Shown here in pieces: positions 33,125 through 44,403 of a stretch of 64,000 bases of DNA. Made by a program: the position numbers and the translations under genes. The notes under the pieces were generated by a model. The model was not told where the DNA came from. It was given only the letters and a program-made list of their open reading frames with translations, and did not search any database. This stretch comes from Helichrysum umbraculigerum (lineage: Eukaryota > Streptophyta > Magnoliopsida > Asterales > Asteraceae), in contig CATIUR010000001.1 of NCBI GenBank assembly GCA_949592205.1, forward strand, positions 66,606,559-66,670,558, read 5' to 3'. How positions within the stretch are numbered: position 1 is the first letter of the stretch; each line of letters begins with the position of its first letter.

Positions 33125-33478
33125 GTTGTCTAACTAAGTTTATGCCCCTGTTAGTTCTAAGTTGGCGTTTCCTTTGTCGGATGCCCCTGCTAGACTATCA
33201 GCCGCTGCTAGCTTTGTTAGATGGTTAGAAAGGGTTGACTATAAATTGACCAAGTGAGGTACCCCTGTTGGGTTTGTTTGTAAATTGTGCCCCTGTTGGG
33301 TATAACCAGTAGTGCCACTGCTAGTTCTATTTTTAGGGCTTGGCACTGTCATCAAATAAATACTCAAATACTTCACTTTTTCAATTACGCTTTCAAAATT
33401 TTCAAAACCCTTCAATAATCGCTCTCGCTTTGAGTTGTTTATTGTAATTCACTCTTCGTTCGTTCATCAATTACATCA
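32807..33478 (+). other. Sirevirus spacer between pol and the post-pol ORF
   Basis: Noncoding. It contains about fourteen CCACTGTTAG-like decamers (for example CCCCTGTTAG, GCCACTGCTAG, GCCACTGTCAAG) and a 39-base run of A at 33084-33122. The last 100 bases are AT-rich with CTTTC-type stretches and could be a leader for the following ORF. I see no clear second promoter. Confidence 0.7.
33084..33122 (+). repeat. A39 homopolymer in the Sirevirus spacer
   Basis: Thirty-nine consecutive A follow TTTTTTTGGTT. Its exact length may be unreliable because sequencing of long homopolymers is error-prone. It is not the tail of a LINE: there is no target duplication around it. Confidence 0.9.
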
Positions 33479-36400
33479 ATGGCATCTTCATTGTCATCTG
33501 ATTCTGATCATTCTACGCTAAGTGTTCATTCTGAACACAATATGAGGGCTTTCTTGAATAAAGAACTTGCCGATGAGTATTTTCACCCTATTATTGATTT
33601 CTTGAGTAATTGTCCAGTTACACATGCCCTTACTGTTTGTCCACGATTAATTCGATCGCATATTCAAGAATTCTGGCAGAATGCAAAGGAAGGGAATGTT
33701 AATGGCATTACTCACATTCATTCCACTGTCAAGGGTAAGAAGGTAATGGTTACTGAGATTGTTCTAAGAGAGCTTTTACAGTTTGATGATGAAGGTGGAA
33801 TTCTGGAATTATCGAGAGAAGATTTGTTTAAAGGCATTATGAATATGGGGTATGAAGGTTCAGGAAAGACAAGATCAGAATATACTTTCTTGAAGTCATG
33901 GTTTTGTCCTCAATGGAAGTTCTACATTCATACTTTTCTGGTATGTTTGTCTCAAAAGAGAACTAGTTTTAATGAATTTAGTTCTACTATTGCATATCCT
34001 ATTATCTGCTTGGCACAGGGTATTAAATTTAATATATCTAGATTTATCTTAGATAATATGGTTAGGAATGTAAAGGGTGATACATTCGTTATGTACCCTA
34101 GATTTGTTCAGCTTTTATTGAATAATCAATTGTCAAATCTGCCAGCAGAGGATAGTGTGATTGTTAGTTCTACTCTATCTTTGAGGACTATTAAGGCTAT
34201 GAATCAGTATCAGAATGCTTTTTCTAAGAAGGAAACTGCATTATTTTCTACAATGCTAGTTACTCCTTCTGCCACTGGTGGTGTATTACCAACACCATCT
34301 GGACCAAATGATGACAGACCAACAACACAAGTTGGTTCTGAACACACATCAGGAGGAGGCATCAAAAGAAAACAAGGGAACAAACAGCCTACCCAATCTA
34401 AAGCCAAGAAATCCAAGAAGGCTACACAGGCTATGGAGATTCCTGTTTCTCCACAGTCTCAGTCAACTGTCCCAACACAACAGGTGAACATACTTGATGA
34501 AAATGTTCATTCTGGAAGGGCTGCCACTACTGTTTCTAGCCCACTGGCAGGGCAGGATAGTGGTAACATTAATCAGACCCAACCAGAGGCAACTATGTTT
34601 GATGAACCTATGGGTGATGATTCAAATGTAGGTCCCAGTACCAATAACCAAGGGACATCTGCAGTGGCAGATGTGGGCAAGGATTCAACTAAGAGGTCAC
34701 ACTCTAATGTTGATGAGCCTAGTGATACTGATGAATTGACGATTTCCTATCTTGTACATGATATCAATAAACTGTGGAGCAAATATGAGAGGGAAAGGGC
34801 TTACAGAAAAGAGGCTCAACAGAAAATTCAAGCTCAGGATGAGTTAATTGCTAAGCAGAAGGAGATCATTGATCATCAGAAGGCAGAGTTGCTTGATGTA
34901 CATAATAGATTGGTAATGCTTGAGGAGGCTGTCAACAATATTCTTCTACCTGCGAATAAGTTAAAGGAATCTTCAGGCAAGGGGGAGAAGAAAGTAGATG
35001 ATGATAATATGCCTGAAGATGATGGTTCAAGAAAAGCAGGTGATGATGATGATGATGATGATGATTCACATGGACCTCATGATGATATGAGTGGAGCAAT
35101 GATAAATATTGATGAGATGCATGATGATTCTGCAGCTACAGAGGTGCTTGAGCTTGATGATAATACAGTTGAGATGAATATATGTGAGCATAATGAGGCA
35201 CAATCAGAAGACACTGTGGAGTTAGTGTTTGATGATAAAGATGATGATTATGTGCAGAGCAGGGATAAGGCTGAGGAGGAGCTCAATGTCTCTGATTATG
35301 TGATACATGAAAGTTTAGATGATGAGATGGTAAATGCTGCAGATGACAGAAGAATGGTGGTATATACTGGTGAAGATTCTTCTGAAAATGTTAATACAAG
35401 TGATGGTGCAGGAGCAGAGCAGACTGATGAAACAGATGAAACAGTTTAACAGGTATTTCCATTGAATAAAGGGTTGCCTGAGAAAGCTGCACTTAGATTA
35501 TATTTTTGGGATGTGATGGGTGCTAACCTGGAAAATAAGAAAAGAGTCAGTTTCAGTGATAGGCCAGTGTATGAGGTGGTTGATGATGTTGAAAAAGAGA
35601 TGAAAGAAGGAGAAGTTGAGATTAAGGGGGAGCAATCAAAGTCAATTGATGAAGAGAAGAAGTTGCAGACCTTTACAAGAAAGAAATCTATTCCCAGAAG
35701 AAAGCCAACTAATACTTTATCCCCTGTCAAAACTTCTACCACTGTTAACACTAACACTACCACTGTTACATCTACCCCTGTTAGTACACCAACACCTACC
35801 ACTGTTGATACACCAATCACCACTGCTGTCATATCAACCCCTGCCACAACTACCACAACAACAAGACCAAGAGAGGTACCTGTTACAATAAGAGAACCAA
35901 CTTCACCACTCAAGCCTGAGTCTAAATTGCCTGTGATTGATCCAAAAGACAAAGGTAAAGGAAAGTTAAAAGAAAAATCAAAAGTGAAAGAAATTAAAGA
36001 ACCTCATATTGAGTCTCATGATATGCTAAGGATGCAAGTAGAAGAAAGGGAAAGGTTGATAAGGAGAGCTGCAGAAGCTAAAGCTGAAGAAGAGGGTGAT
36101 GATGTTAAAATGATTTTGGATGATCTGAGTGTAGTGACTATTACACAGAAAGCTGCAGAGATTGTTAAAGAAAAGACTGCACAAGGATTAAAGCTTCCTG
36201 CTCAGAGAGTTCATGATTATTTAAAGAAGAAGAAAGGTAATGAAGAGGAAGAGTTATCTTCTGGATTTTTGTTGATGAAAAGGTCAAATGAGGAAAGGGC
36301 TAGAAAGAAAAAGCAAGAGGAATTAGCCAAGAAGAGGAGTAAACCTTTACCATATGCTGAAAGGAGAAGACAAATGATCAATGCTCTGTCTGATAATTAT

Positions 36401-37312
36401 GCCCCAGCTAAAATTGTTAAAGGATGGAATATGCAGAAGCTGGAACAGGCATATGATAGGTATATGGGAAGAGATGATGAGTGGACCAAGAAATTGGAAG
36501 AGAATAGGCATTTGAATGCATTGATGAAGGAGAAGAAAGAAAAGGCAGATAGGGAAATGGTAAAGTTTTTGAAAGAAGAAGAAGAAAGAAGAGAAAAAGC
36601 AGCTGCTGAGGCAGCAGAGAAAGCCTTAGAGGATAAGCAGAATGAAGTCAGAAGAAATTCATGGAAAAATCAGATTTCTAAAGACAATGTTATTCCTGAC
36701 ATTCCAAGATTTGATCCAGAGCTGAAAAAGAGAATCAAGATTCTGACTGATAGCAAGGAGATTTCTGAAGGACCAAGAAAGGCTAGAATTATAAATTGGG
36801 AAGGAGTAGCAATTGATTATGGTTTCAGAAAAATGATCCTTGAGATCAAGATTGAAAGGGAAAGAGGATTTGATGACCATGTTGGGAGTATGATTGATTT
36901 GCTCAGAATCTGTACAAGAGATGATCTTATGGAGTTGTATCAAGTGAGCAGAATCAGGAATAGAAAGAACTCTGAGGCTGTGATTGAAAGACAAATGATG
37001 GAGTTATTGCAAAGCATGTTTGAACCAGCCAGCATGTATCACTTATTCTTTCACTGTCATCAAAGGGTTATAACCTGGAGATATTTTGCCAGAGCTGGAG
37101 TACACATGGTAGTATTTAACAATGGGCAGGTGATCTACATGTTTGATGATCGACACTATGTGCTAGGAACAGGGCTGCTGAATAGATTGGTTGATTTGAA
37201 GTTATCTACAACCATCATTACTGAAGGAGCTTACAGAGCTTTATACATGGTGTTCAATCAACTGCATAAGAGGCAAACGATGAAGGAGATAGAAGAAGAA
37301 AAGAAGGATTGA
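33479..37312 (+). pseudogene. Sirevirus post-pol ORF, copy 2 (stop at 35447-35449)
   Basis: Starts Met-Ala-Ser-Ser-Leu at 33479 and would be 1277 codons but for TAA at 35447-35449, where copy 1 reads TAT. The position broken in copy 1 is intact here (GAG). Layout: N-terminal globular domain (about 1-235) with Phe-Trp-Gln-Asn and Pro-Gln-Trp-Lys-Phe motifs; Gln/Ser/Thr linker; coiled coil (about 435-500); acidic tract with an Asp run; Thr-rich repeats; highly charged helices; C-terminal domain of about 200 residues. No signal peptide or membrane helix is evident. Its place after pol matches the extra ORF found in some Sireviruses. Function is not established. Confidence 0.82.
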
Positions 37313-37354
37313 AACTTGAATCATTACTCTGAATGATCAAGTTTAGGGGGAGAT
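37312..37354 (+). promoter_or_regulatory. Hairpin and polypurine tract, Sirevirus copy 2
   Basis: AAACTTGA (37312-37319) and TCATT (37321-37325) pair with AATGA (37332-37336) and TCAAGTTT (37337-37344) around a six-base loop. The polypurine tract AGGGGGAGA follows immediately. Thirteen base pairs with one bulge make this a strong structure at the plus-strand priming site. Confidence 0.78.
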
Positions 37355-37902
37355 TGTTGAGAACTGAGACACTGCTAGATTTGCTCAGAATACAAGTATT
37401 GTGCCGCTGTTAGAAGTACTACCACTGTTAGTAGTTGCCACTGCTAGTTAGTAGCTGCCGCTGTCAAGTAGTTTGTCTAACAGTGCCACTGTTAGTGTGT
37501 AGTTTGTATTTTGTATTAAGTACTCAACCACTGTTGATAATATACGAGTACTACCCCTGTTAGTGATATAGATAACCACTGTTGGTTAGATATAGTTGAA
37601 TAGAGAGAATTATGGAATAGATATGATTCCATAATAGTTTGATTCTGTAAAGGACTCTATATGTTATAAATAGAGATCCTGTAAAACCCTAGAGGGTGAC
37701 GAATTCATTCTAGTTATTAGCTTCAAGGTTGTAAACCCTAACACAAATTGTGTGTTCGTATTATTGTTAATAATATTGAAGCTTTTGGTTAGATATTCTG
37801 TTATATACAAGTTTGTTCTTCAAGTTATTAATAAACTATTCCGCAAGCTTATTAATAATCAATCAAAGTAATACATACTAAGATCTCTAGCTGGGATCAT
37901 CA
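37355..37902 (+). repeat. Sirevirus 3-prime LTR
   Basis: 548 bases, identical by eye to the 5-prime LTR and to copy 1. It is followed by the CATGC target duplication and Gypsy-B pol. Confidence 0.93.
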
Positions 37903-40900
37903 CATGCCCCGCAAGGCCTCGTTTTTGAAGTTATCGGGTTTCAGGGCTTCGAGTTGGGCAAGGTGTATTTGGGTGGTGAGGTCGTTATGAATGGTAATAC
38001 TGAGTGCCCGGACTCGGAGTGGTTTTGTTCGTTTCTTACGACTGAGAGCATCAGCAACCACGTTTGCTTTGCCCGGATGATATTTGATCTCACAGTCGTA
38101 ATCGGTGAGTAATTCAACCCATCTACGTTGCCTCATGTTAAGATCGTTCTGGTTGAAAATGTGTTGGAGGCTTTTGTGGTCGGTGAATACAGTGCTGCGG
38201 GTACCATAAAGATAATGTCTCCAGATTTTTAAGGCGAACACCACGGCCCCTAGCTCGAGGTCGTGAGTTGTGTAGTTTTTCTCGTGAACTTTAAGTTGTC
38301 TGGAGGCGTAGGCAATGACCTTGTCTCGTTGCATCAGCACGCAACCGAGACCTTGGTGAGAAGCATCGCAGTATACCACGAAGTCATCGGTGCCTTCGGG
38401 TAGAGATAGAATGGGTGCACTGCAAAGCTTGGATTTCAACAGTTGAAATGCCGACTCTTGTTTATCGGTCCAATCAAATTTCTTTTCCTTCTGAGTCAGC
38501 ACTGTGAGGGGTTTGACAATTTTTGAGAAGTTTTCGATGAAACGGCGGTAGTAACCGGCCAATCCCAAGAATTGGCGTACCTCGGTGGGAGTGGTTGGAG
38601 CTTGCCAATTCTTGATTGCCTCGATTTTTGACGGGTCTACATGAATTCCCTGACTGTCGATAACGTGTCCAAGGAATTGAACGGTGTTTATCCAGAACTC
38701 ACACTTAGAGAATTTGGCGTAAAGCTCCTCGTGTCTAAGTAGTTCTAGGATGGTTCTGAGGTGTTGTGCGTGTTCCTGTTCGCTTTGTGAATAGATAAGG
38801 ATGTCATCGATAAAAACAATAACAAACTTGTCAAGGTACGGTTTGCACACCCGATTCATAAGGTCCATGAATACAGCCGGTGCGTTGGTTAGACCAAAGG
38901 GCATTACTTGGAATTCGTAGTGCCCGTAACGGGCTCTGAATGCGGTTTTCGGGATGTCAGCATCGCGAACACGCAACTGATGATAACCTGATCGAAGATC
39001 AATCTTTGAATAACAGCTTGATCCCTGAAGTTGATCGAACAGATCATCGATTCGAGGAAGTGGATATCGGTTCTTGACGGTTAGTTTGTTCAACTCTCGG
39101 TAGTCAATACACATTCGAAATGAACCGTCTTTCTTTTTGACAAATAGGACCGGAGCTCCCCAAGGTGAAGAACTCGGTCTAATGAATCCTCTATCCAAGA
39201 GTTCTTGTAACTGAGTGGACAACTCCTGAAGTTCGGATGGGGCTAGGCGGTACGGTGCGCGGGCCACCGGTGCGGCACCCGGCACGAGATCAATCGAGAA
39301 CTCAACCTGTCTAGGTGGAGGTAAACCAGGTAGTTCTTCTGGAAAGACTTCAGGAAAGTCTCTAACGATTGGCACCTCTTCAAGTCGCTTCTCCTCCGAC
39401 TTTTTCTCCGTGATGTGGGCGAGTATTGCTGGGTAACCCTTTCTCAGAAATTTTCGGGTTTTTAAACAGGAGATTAAGTTTAGTCTCGACCCACCAGTCT
39501 CCCCCTGTATGATCAAGGTACTACCGGCGGCGAGAGGAATTCGGACGATTTTATCATGGCAAACAATTTCGGCCCGGTGCTTGGACAACCAGTCCATACC
39601 CACGATGACATCAAAACTTCCTAGTTCAACAGGCATTAGATCAATTGAGAAGGTTTCGTTTGCGAGGTTTAAAGTGCAATTAGGTATCACACTACTGGTT
39701 TCTATGAGTTTACCATTTGCGAGCTCTACAGTGTACTTAACATCTAAGGCCGAAGGGGTGATGTTAAGTAGTGGGCAAAACTCATCAGATATGAAACTTT
39801 TATCAGCACCGGTATCAAATAATACCGAAGCAGTAAGATCGTTGAGAAGAAACGTACCCGTTACAACATTCGGGTCTTCCCTAGCTTCCCCAGCTTTGAT
39901 GACAAATGCTCTGCTACGAGCAGGGTTGTTGTTCCGTTTGTTGCTGCTGTTGTTGTTATTGTTGTTGTTGTTGTTTTTCTGCTTAGGGCAATTATTCTGA
40001 AAATGCCCAGGACTTCCGTACCCATAACAAGTCTTCGGGGCACTGGTGTTTCGACAATCCTTGGCCAAATGCCCAAAACGCTTGCAGTTTGTGCAAGGGC
40101 AGGAACCGTCGTGGTGACGATTGCATTTGGGACAGTAGGGCCTGCTTCCAACGTACCCTTTCCTTTCTGAAGTGCCAGATGAATAAGCCCTAAGGGGCTC
40201 AGGCTTTCGGTTGGTGATTTGGTTGGATGAGTTGGGGTTTCCTTCCCATTTTCGTTTGTTGTTTGCAGGTGGGGCTGAAGTTGTGTTACGGCGGACAGCG
40301 TTTGCCGTGAGTTCATGGGCCATACGGATGGCGTTCTGGATAGTACCTGGTTTGGATGAAGTCACCAAGTCCTGAAGTTTTTCGGGCAGTCCATCAACGT
40401 ATTTCTCGATCCTCTTGTACTCAGGATCGACCATGGTTGGGCACAGAAGTGCCAGCTGGTGGAAACGGTTGGTGTAACCGGTGATATCATTACCTTGCAT
40501 CTTATGGTTCCAGAATTCCAGCTCCAGTTGTTTCAGTTCATCCCTGGGGCAATACTCACCCCTTAACATCTCCTTCAACTCCTCCCACGGGAGTTTGTAA
40601 GCATTGGCAACGCCCACAGTTTGGGCATAGGTGTTCCACCACGTGAGTGCGGTGTCAGTAAAAGTACTAACAGAGAACTTAACTTTGTCCCCCTCTGCAC
40701 AGTTGCAGATAAGAAATACCGATTCAACTTTCTCGATCCAGCGTATTAGACCGACAGCTCCCTCGGTACCTGCAAAGTTTAGAGGTTTGCAGTTCTGGAA
40801 GTCCTTGTAAGAACAAGGTTTAGCGGCAGTGGTTTCAGCGGCATCGCTGTTTCTCGAGGAATTTGGTGGAGTATTCCGAGCCAAGGCTTCAGTAACAGCC

Positions 40901-40956
40901 TGGGTTATAAGGAAGGTAATCTGGGCATCGGTGTATGGTCGTGTCTTTGGCGGCAT
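37903..40956 (-). pseudogene. gag-pol: Gypsy-B gag-pol, N-terminal 1018 codons, copy 2
   Basis: Same layout as 8000-11053: gag, zinc knuckles, protease Asp-Thr-Gly near residue 381, reverse transcriptase Phe-Ile-Asp-Asp near 715, RNase H. It is joined in concept to the integrase half at 24786-26167 on the far side of the Sirevirus. About ten base differences from copy 1 are visible over 3 kb, several of them amino-acid changes (for example Arg to Gln in the codon next to Ser-Glu-Gln-Glu-His). The Cys to Tyr change in the last zinc knuckle is present in both copies and so predates the duplication. Confidence 0.9.
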
Positions 40957-41243
40957 GGTTCTTCAATAAAAGAAATGAAGATACATGAGATTTTGTATGA
41001 ACTTGTAATTGTCACAGATGTACATGTATAAAAGCAGTAATACATAACATCAACATGGAAAATGACAATTAATGTGAGTTGAGATAACAAAGGATATCTG
41101 ATAGATAAAGTGAGTTCAAAAGTTACATCCTACAGAGATATTACAAAAGGTGTCGGGAATGGTTACATCCGACTAGTTTATAGAGTAGTGCTAGATAGTC
41201 CCTAGATTACGAGATAGATTACAAGACAAAAACTACACTAATC
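40957..41243 (-). other. Gypsy-B spacer between accessory ORF and gag, copy 2
   Basis: Noncoding, 287 bases; two differences from copy 1 noticed. It carries the conserved blocks CCGACACCTTTTGTAAT and TTCATTTCTTTTATTGAAG read on the minus strand. Confidence 0.55.
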
Positions 41244-41750
41244 TTAATGTAGATTAATTTGTTCCATCAGCGCGACAAGGCGGTCCACGGTTTCTGCTAG
41301 TCGGTTGGTTTGCCTGGCGTTGTCTTCAACCAAGGCCAGTCGTTGTGCTAGTGTTCGAGAATGATCCGCAGTCTCCTGTGAACGCTGTTCACATTCTTCT
41401 AATCGGTTTCTTACAAGTTCATCTGCACCTAATTCGGCGGTCATGGAATCCTGAATTATGCTTACAGAGAGGTTGGTATCCTCTTGTTCTCGCTGTAGTT
41501 GTGATATGCGGTCAAGAGCTTGACGAAGCAGGTAAGTCATTCGGTGTTGTTCCAGTTCCAGGTTTTCGAGTCTTTGCTCCTGACGGCGGGATTGGGTAGC
41601 CAATACTGGCAACGTGAGATGTGCCGAGTTCTGAGAGTTATGTACAGGATAAGGGCTGGTTCGAGGTGACCTTGTGTTCCTCCTGGCTACTCGTGGGTTC
41701 CGTGACCCACGTGAGTGAGAGTGTGTCGGATTAGGTGGTGTGTTTGCCAT
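41244..41750 (-). CDS. Gypsy-B accessory coiled-coil ORF, copy 2 (168 aa)
   Basis: Protein identical to copy 1. Compared with Gypsy-A and -C it keeps the start Met-Ala-Asn-Thr-Pro, the basic block Asn-Pro-Arg-Val-Ala-Arg-Arg-Asn, the motif Glu-Glu-Cys-Glu-Gln-Arg-Ser, and the C-terminal Glu-Asp-Asn-Ala-Arg-Gln ... Val-Asp-Arg-Leu-Val ... Met-Glu-Gln-Ile-Asn-Leu. The middle is diverged. Preserved ORF length and ends with a changed middle fit a structural coiled-coil protein. Confidence 0.78.
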   Translation of the reverse strand: MANTPPNPTHSHSRGSRNPRVARRNTRSPRTSPYPVHNSQNSAHLTLPVLATQSRRQEQRLENLELEQHRMTYLLRQALDRISQLQREQEDTNLSVSIIQDSMTAELGADELVRNRLEECEQRSQETADHSRTLAQRLALVEDNARQTNRLAETVDRLVALMEQINLH

Positions 41751-41762
41751 TCCTGTGGCAGA
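41751..41762 (-). promoter_or_regulatory. Acceptor-like sequence before Gypsy-B accessory ORF
   Basis: Read on the minus strand: TCTGCCACAG|GA then ATG. Counterpart of the TCTCAG|AA before the Gypsy-A and -C accessory ORFs. Confidence 0.45.
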
Positions 41763-42056
41763 GTGTAAGTAAGACGAGGCTAATATATATAAATATATAT
41801 CATATCCAGCCTAGTGTCTAGCACGTATCAAGTAATGGTCCGGTTCTCTCGTGGTCAGAGTCAACTAACGCATCCCCGTTCAACATAATCATTTCAGACA
41901 TTACATCATCTTTCCTTAATTGTACATAGTTGATCAGGCTATGTTAAATTAAAGTCGTATGCTGTAATCCCTGAACTAGTCATGTCTAATAAGAAAATAC
42001 TGCCTAACGGTCATAGTCTAGGCCCACAAAATGCAACCTAGTTCACTATAACCTTA

Positions 42057-42069
42057 GGCTCTGATACCA
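42057..42069 (-). other. Gypsy-B primer-binding site
   Basis: TGGTATCAGAGCC read on the minus strand, three bases inside the 5-prime LTR end; matches initiator methionine tRNA. Confidence 0.92.
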
Positions 42070-42072
42070 ATC

Positions 42073-44398
42073 TGTAACACCCCCAAATTTAGTGATTTGC
42101 GGAAGCATACTTAGGTGTTACTAATCAATATACAAAGCACAAGATATACAGCAAACGACCTCTAAATGAGACGTTTTGTAAAATAATTACATTTCATAAT
42201 TAAATCGTTCGAAAACATATAGTTTTCTTTACAAAAATATGTAAGCCTAGAGTCCGCGTATGTGGCGGGAGATTCTATTACATAACCATAGTTACAAAAG
42301 ATAATGCCAAAGAATCTCCATTAAATGCAGTTTGGAAATCATGCGACTCTAGCTAGTAATCCTGGAGTGATCCTACTCCGTAAGTGTACCTGAGAAAACA
42401 TGCTAAAAAGGGTCAACCAAAAGGTTGGTGAATCTCACAGGTTTATCAGTAAATAATCAGTTTGAACACAAGATTTCATCATTAGTGCCCGTAGGCGTAT
42501 ATCAAGTATTTGCAAATCTCGCAAAAGTAAAGAAATCAAGTTATACCGTTGCCATGAGGCTCATAATCGAAGCTTAACCCGTCAATAATCAGTTGCTCCC
42601 GTGACATGCTCGAAATTGAGCAAGCATAAGTAAACGAAATAATAGTCGCCCGTTTATACATAACGGTTCGTGGTAGCGCTACTACCCCGGGCGGGGAGGG
42701 TCATTTCCCTAATGGATCCATTAACTACTGTTCGCGCTTAAGTACATAACTAACGATATATGATGGAGAGACTTCAGTAAATAGTAAGTAACTCATGCAA
42801 TTCCGTTTGGTATAGTAAATAGTTTAGTACTTGTGTTCAAGAAAAATCAGTAGCATGTATCTCCCCCAATAAGTTAAAACAGTAAAAGTGGGGCCGTAAG
42901 ACTCACCTGAGTCAAGCAGTGGTAAATAGCAAGTAGTAGTAAAGCAAGTAGGTTCTCCGAACCCGTGACCTTCTAGTGCCTAAACACGTAAGGTTAAGTA
43001 AGTAGATGTCTCGCAAGACCATCTAGGCTAGTTGTTCATACAACCCGTTGTGTTTAAATGTTGGTTTGTTCGCGTTCGTAACAAAGTATACGGCCCGTTG
43101 GTGATTTGTTATAATTAAAGTTTATCATTCAATACGCAAATTAAAGTAATTGTAATAGGAAAGTATGTTTTATTATGATTGTTAGGTCGTACCGTATAAG
43201 GATTTGAGGTTGTAAAAGTTCGACACTTAGTGAAAATGTGAGTTTTCAAGGTTCTGGTTTGTGCGACGTAGCATGCGACGTTGCAAGCGACGTAAGGTGC
43301 GACGTAGGCAGGTACGTCGCATGATGCGACCTTCGCAAATCAATGCGACGTAGGGGGCGACGTCACTAATGCGACGTTGGTTCACTTTGCGACGTTAAAG
43401 TCTACGTTGCTACGTGCGACGTCCGCAAGTTAATGCGACGTAATAGGCTGCGTCGCTAGTGCGACGTTGAGGTTTTTGTGCGACGTAGGTCGCGACGTCG
43501 CAGAGGCCCCTGGCCAGGTGCGACGTAGCGGTCTGTTGGCCGGAAAATGTGCCGAAAATGAGTTTTCCGGTTTCCGTTCGGTCCAAATCTTTTACCCAAC
43601 CCTTATATGAACATAATAAGCCTATTTAAACCATAAACTAGTAAAAATGGTCAAAAACAAGAGATGTCGGGATTTGTCGGAAACTTACAAAATGCTGAAA
43701 CGAAATTCCGGAAAGATAGCGTTGTAGATCGTGAAGTGGTGAACGTTTTTCTCCAAACCGGTGGTATGATCCGAGTGCTTTTTGTGTTGTTATTTTGTGA
43801 AATTGTAAGATGGTGGTGGTGATAGTGAAGTTGGTGATTGAGAGAAAAAGAAAAGAGGAAAGAGAAGAGAGAGGTGAGAAATGGAAGGGAAAAGGAAGGA
43901 GGTGGGGGTTTTGTGTGAAAGCCCCCATTTTCAGTCCGCGTCTCCGCGCTCCGTGCGGTGTTCGTTTCCTCCGTCGTTTAAGCGTAAATATTTATTTCGC
44001 ACGTTAATTATTCATTTAAAAAAAGTAAATTTTGTTAAGTAATTTAATTGGATTATTTTTCTAATCTTTAAATAAGTTTGTGTAATTTGTTTTTAAGTCG
44101 CGTAGTTTTAGTTGTACTAAATAGGATAATTTGGGAGTATTACTAAGATGCTATTCCGAATGTTATGATGTTTTTAGATAATGTTTTATGCTTAAATTTA
44201 AAATGTTTCACCAACGTCCGTATTTACCGAATCGAATTACATTCGATTTAAATTGCGTACGATTTAACCAAATCGCATTTTCGTATATATTCAACAATAT
44301 ATATAATTCGATACATAAATTAGATTAACACAGAACTAATTACATGTATTAACAAAGAATTAGGCACTAATTCTAGTCCTAATTTGCCGGTTGTTACA
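42073..44398 (-). repeat. Gypsy-B 5-prime LTR
   Basis: 2326 bases. Motif array at about 43263-43530, donor consensus CAG|GTGAGT at 42909-42901, terminal hairpin next to the primer-binding site. It is followed by the AAACT target duplication and Gypsy-A pol. Confidence 0.92.
42901..42909 (-). promoter_or_regulatory. Splice-donor consensus in Gypsy-B 5-prime LTR
   Basis: CAG|GTGAGT read on the minus strand. To the acceptor-like site at 41753 it would define an intron of about 1154 bases. Confidence 0.5.
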
Positions 44399-44403
44399 AA
44401 ACT

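Larger units (their letters stand above)
26168..37902 (+). mobile_element. Sirevirus-type Ty1/Copia element, complete but defective
   Basis: The 11,735-base element has identical 548-base LTRs, target duplication CATGC at 26163-26167 and 37903-37907, an initiator-Met tRNA primer-binding site, gag, pol in the Copia order (protease, integrase, reverse transcriptase, RNase H), a 672-base spacer, a 1277-codon post-pol ORF, a hairpin and a polypurine tract. Gag-pol is broken by frameshifts, an integrase-core deletion and two stops in RNase H. Sirevirus assignment rests on the large gag, the extra ORF after pol and the primer-binding site. Confidence 0.92.
22426..44398 (-). mobile_element. Gypsy-B, Tekay-type chromovirus containing the Sirevirus
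   Basis: Two 2326-base LTRs (22426-24751 and 42073-44398) flank a minus-strand internal region. The target duplication AAACT is at 22421-22425 and 44399-44403, inside Gypsy-A reverse transcriptase. The Sirevirus at 26168-37902 interrupts pol. Without it the element is about 10.2 kb. Gag-pol is open on both sides of the insertion (1018 codons plus about 460), so the gene looks intact before the Sirevirus landed, apart from a damaged zinc knuckle. The LTRs differ at roughly 15-20 positions by eye. Confidence 0.93.

Noticed and set aside
35462..37312. Second half of the post-pol ORF as an independent gene
   Set aside because: Its first codon is TTG, it directly follows a private stop codon, and copy 1 reads through the same point.
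33479..37312. Post-pol ORF as an envelope gene
   Set aside because: No signal peptide, no hydrophobic membrane span and no furin-type site are visible; the sequence is strongly charged.
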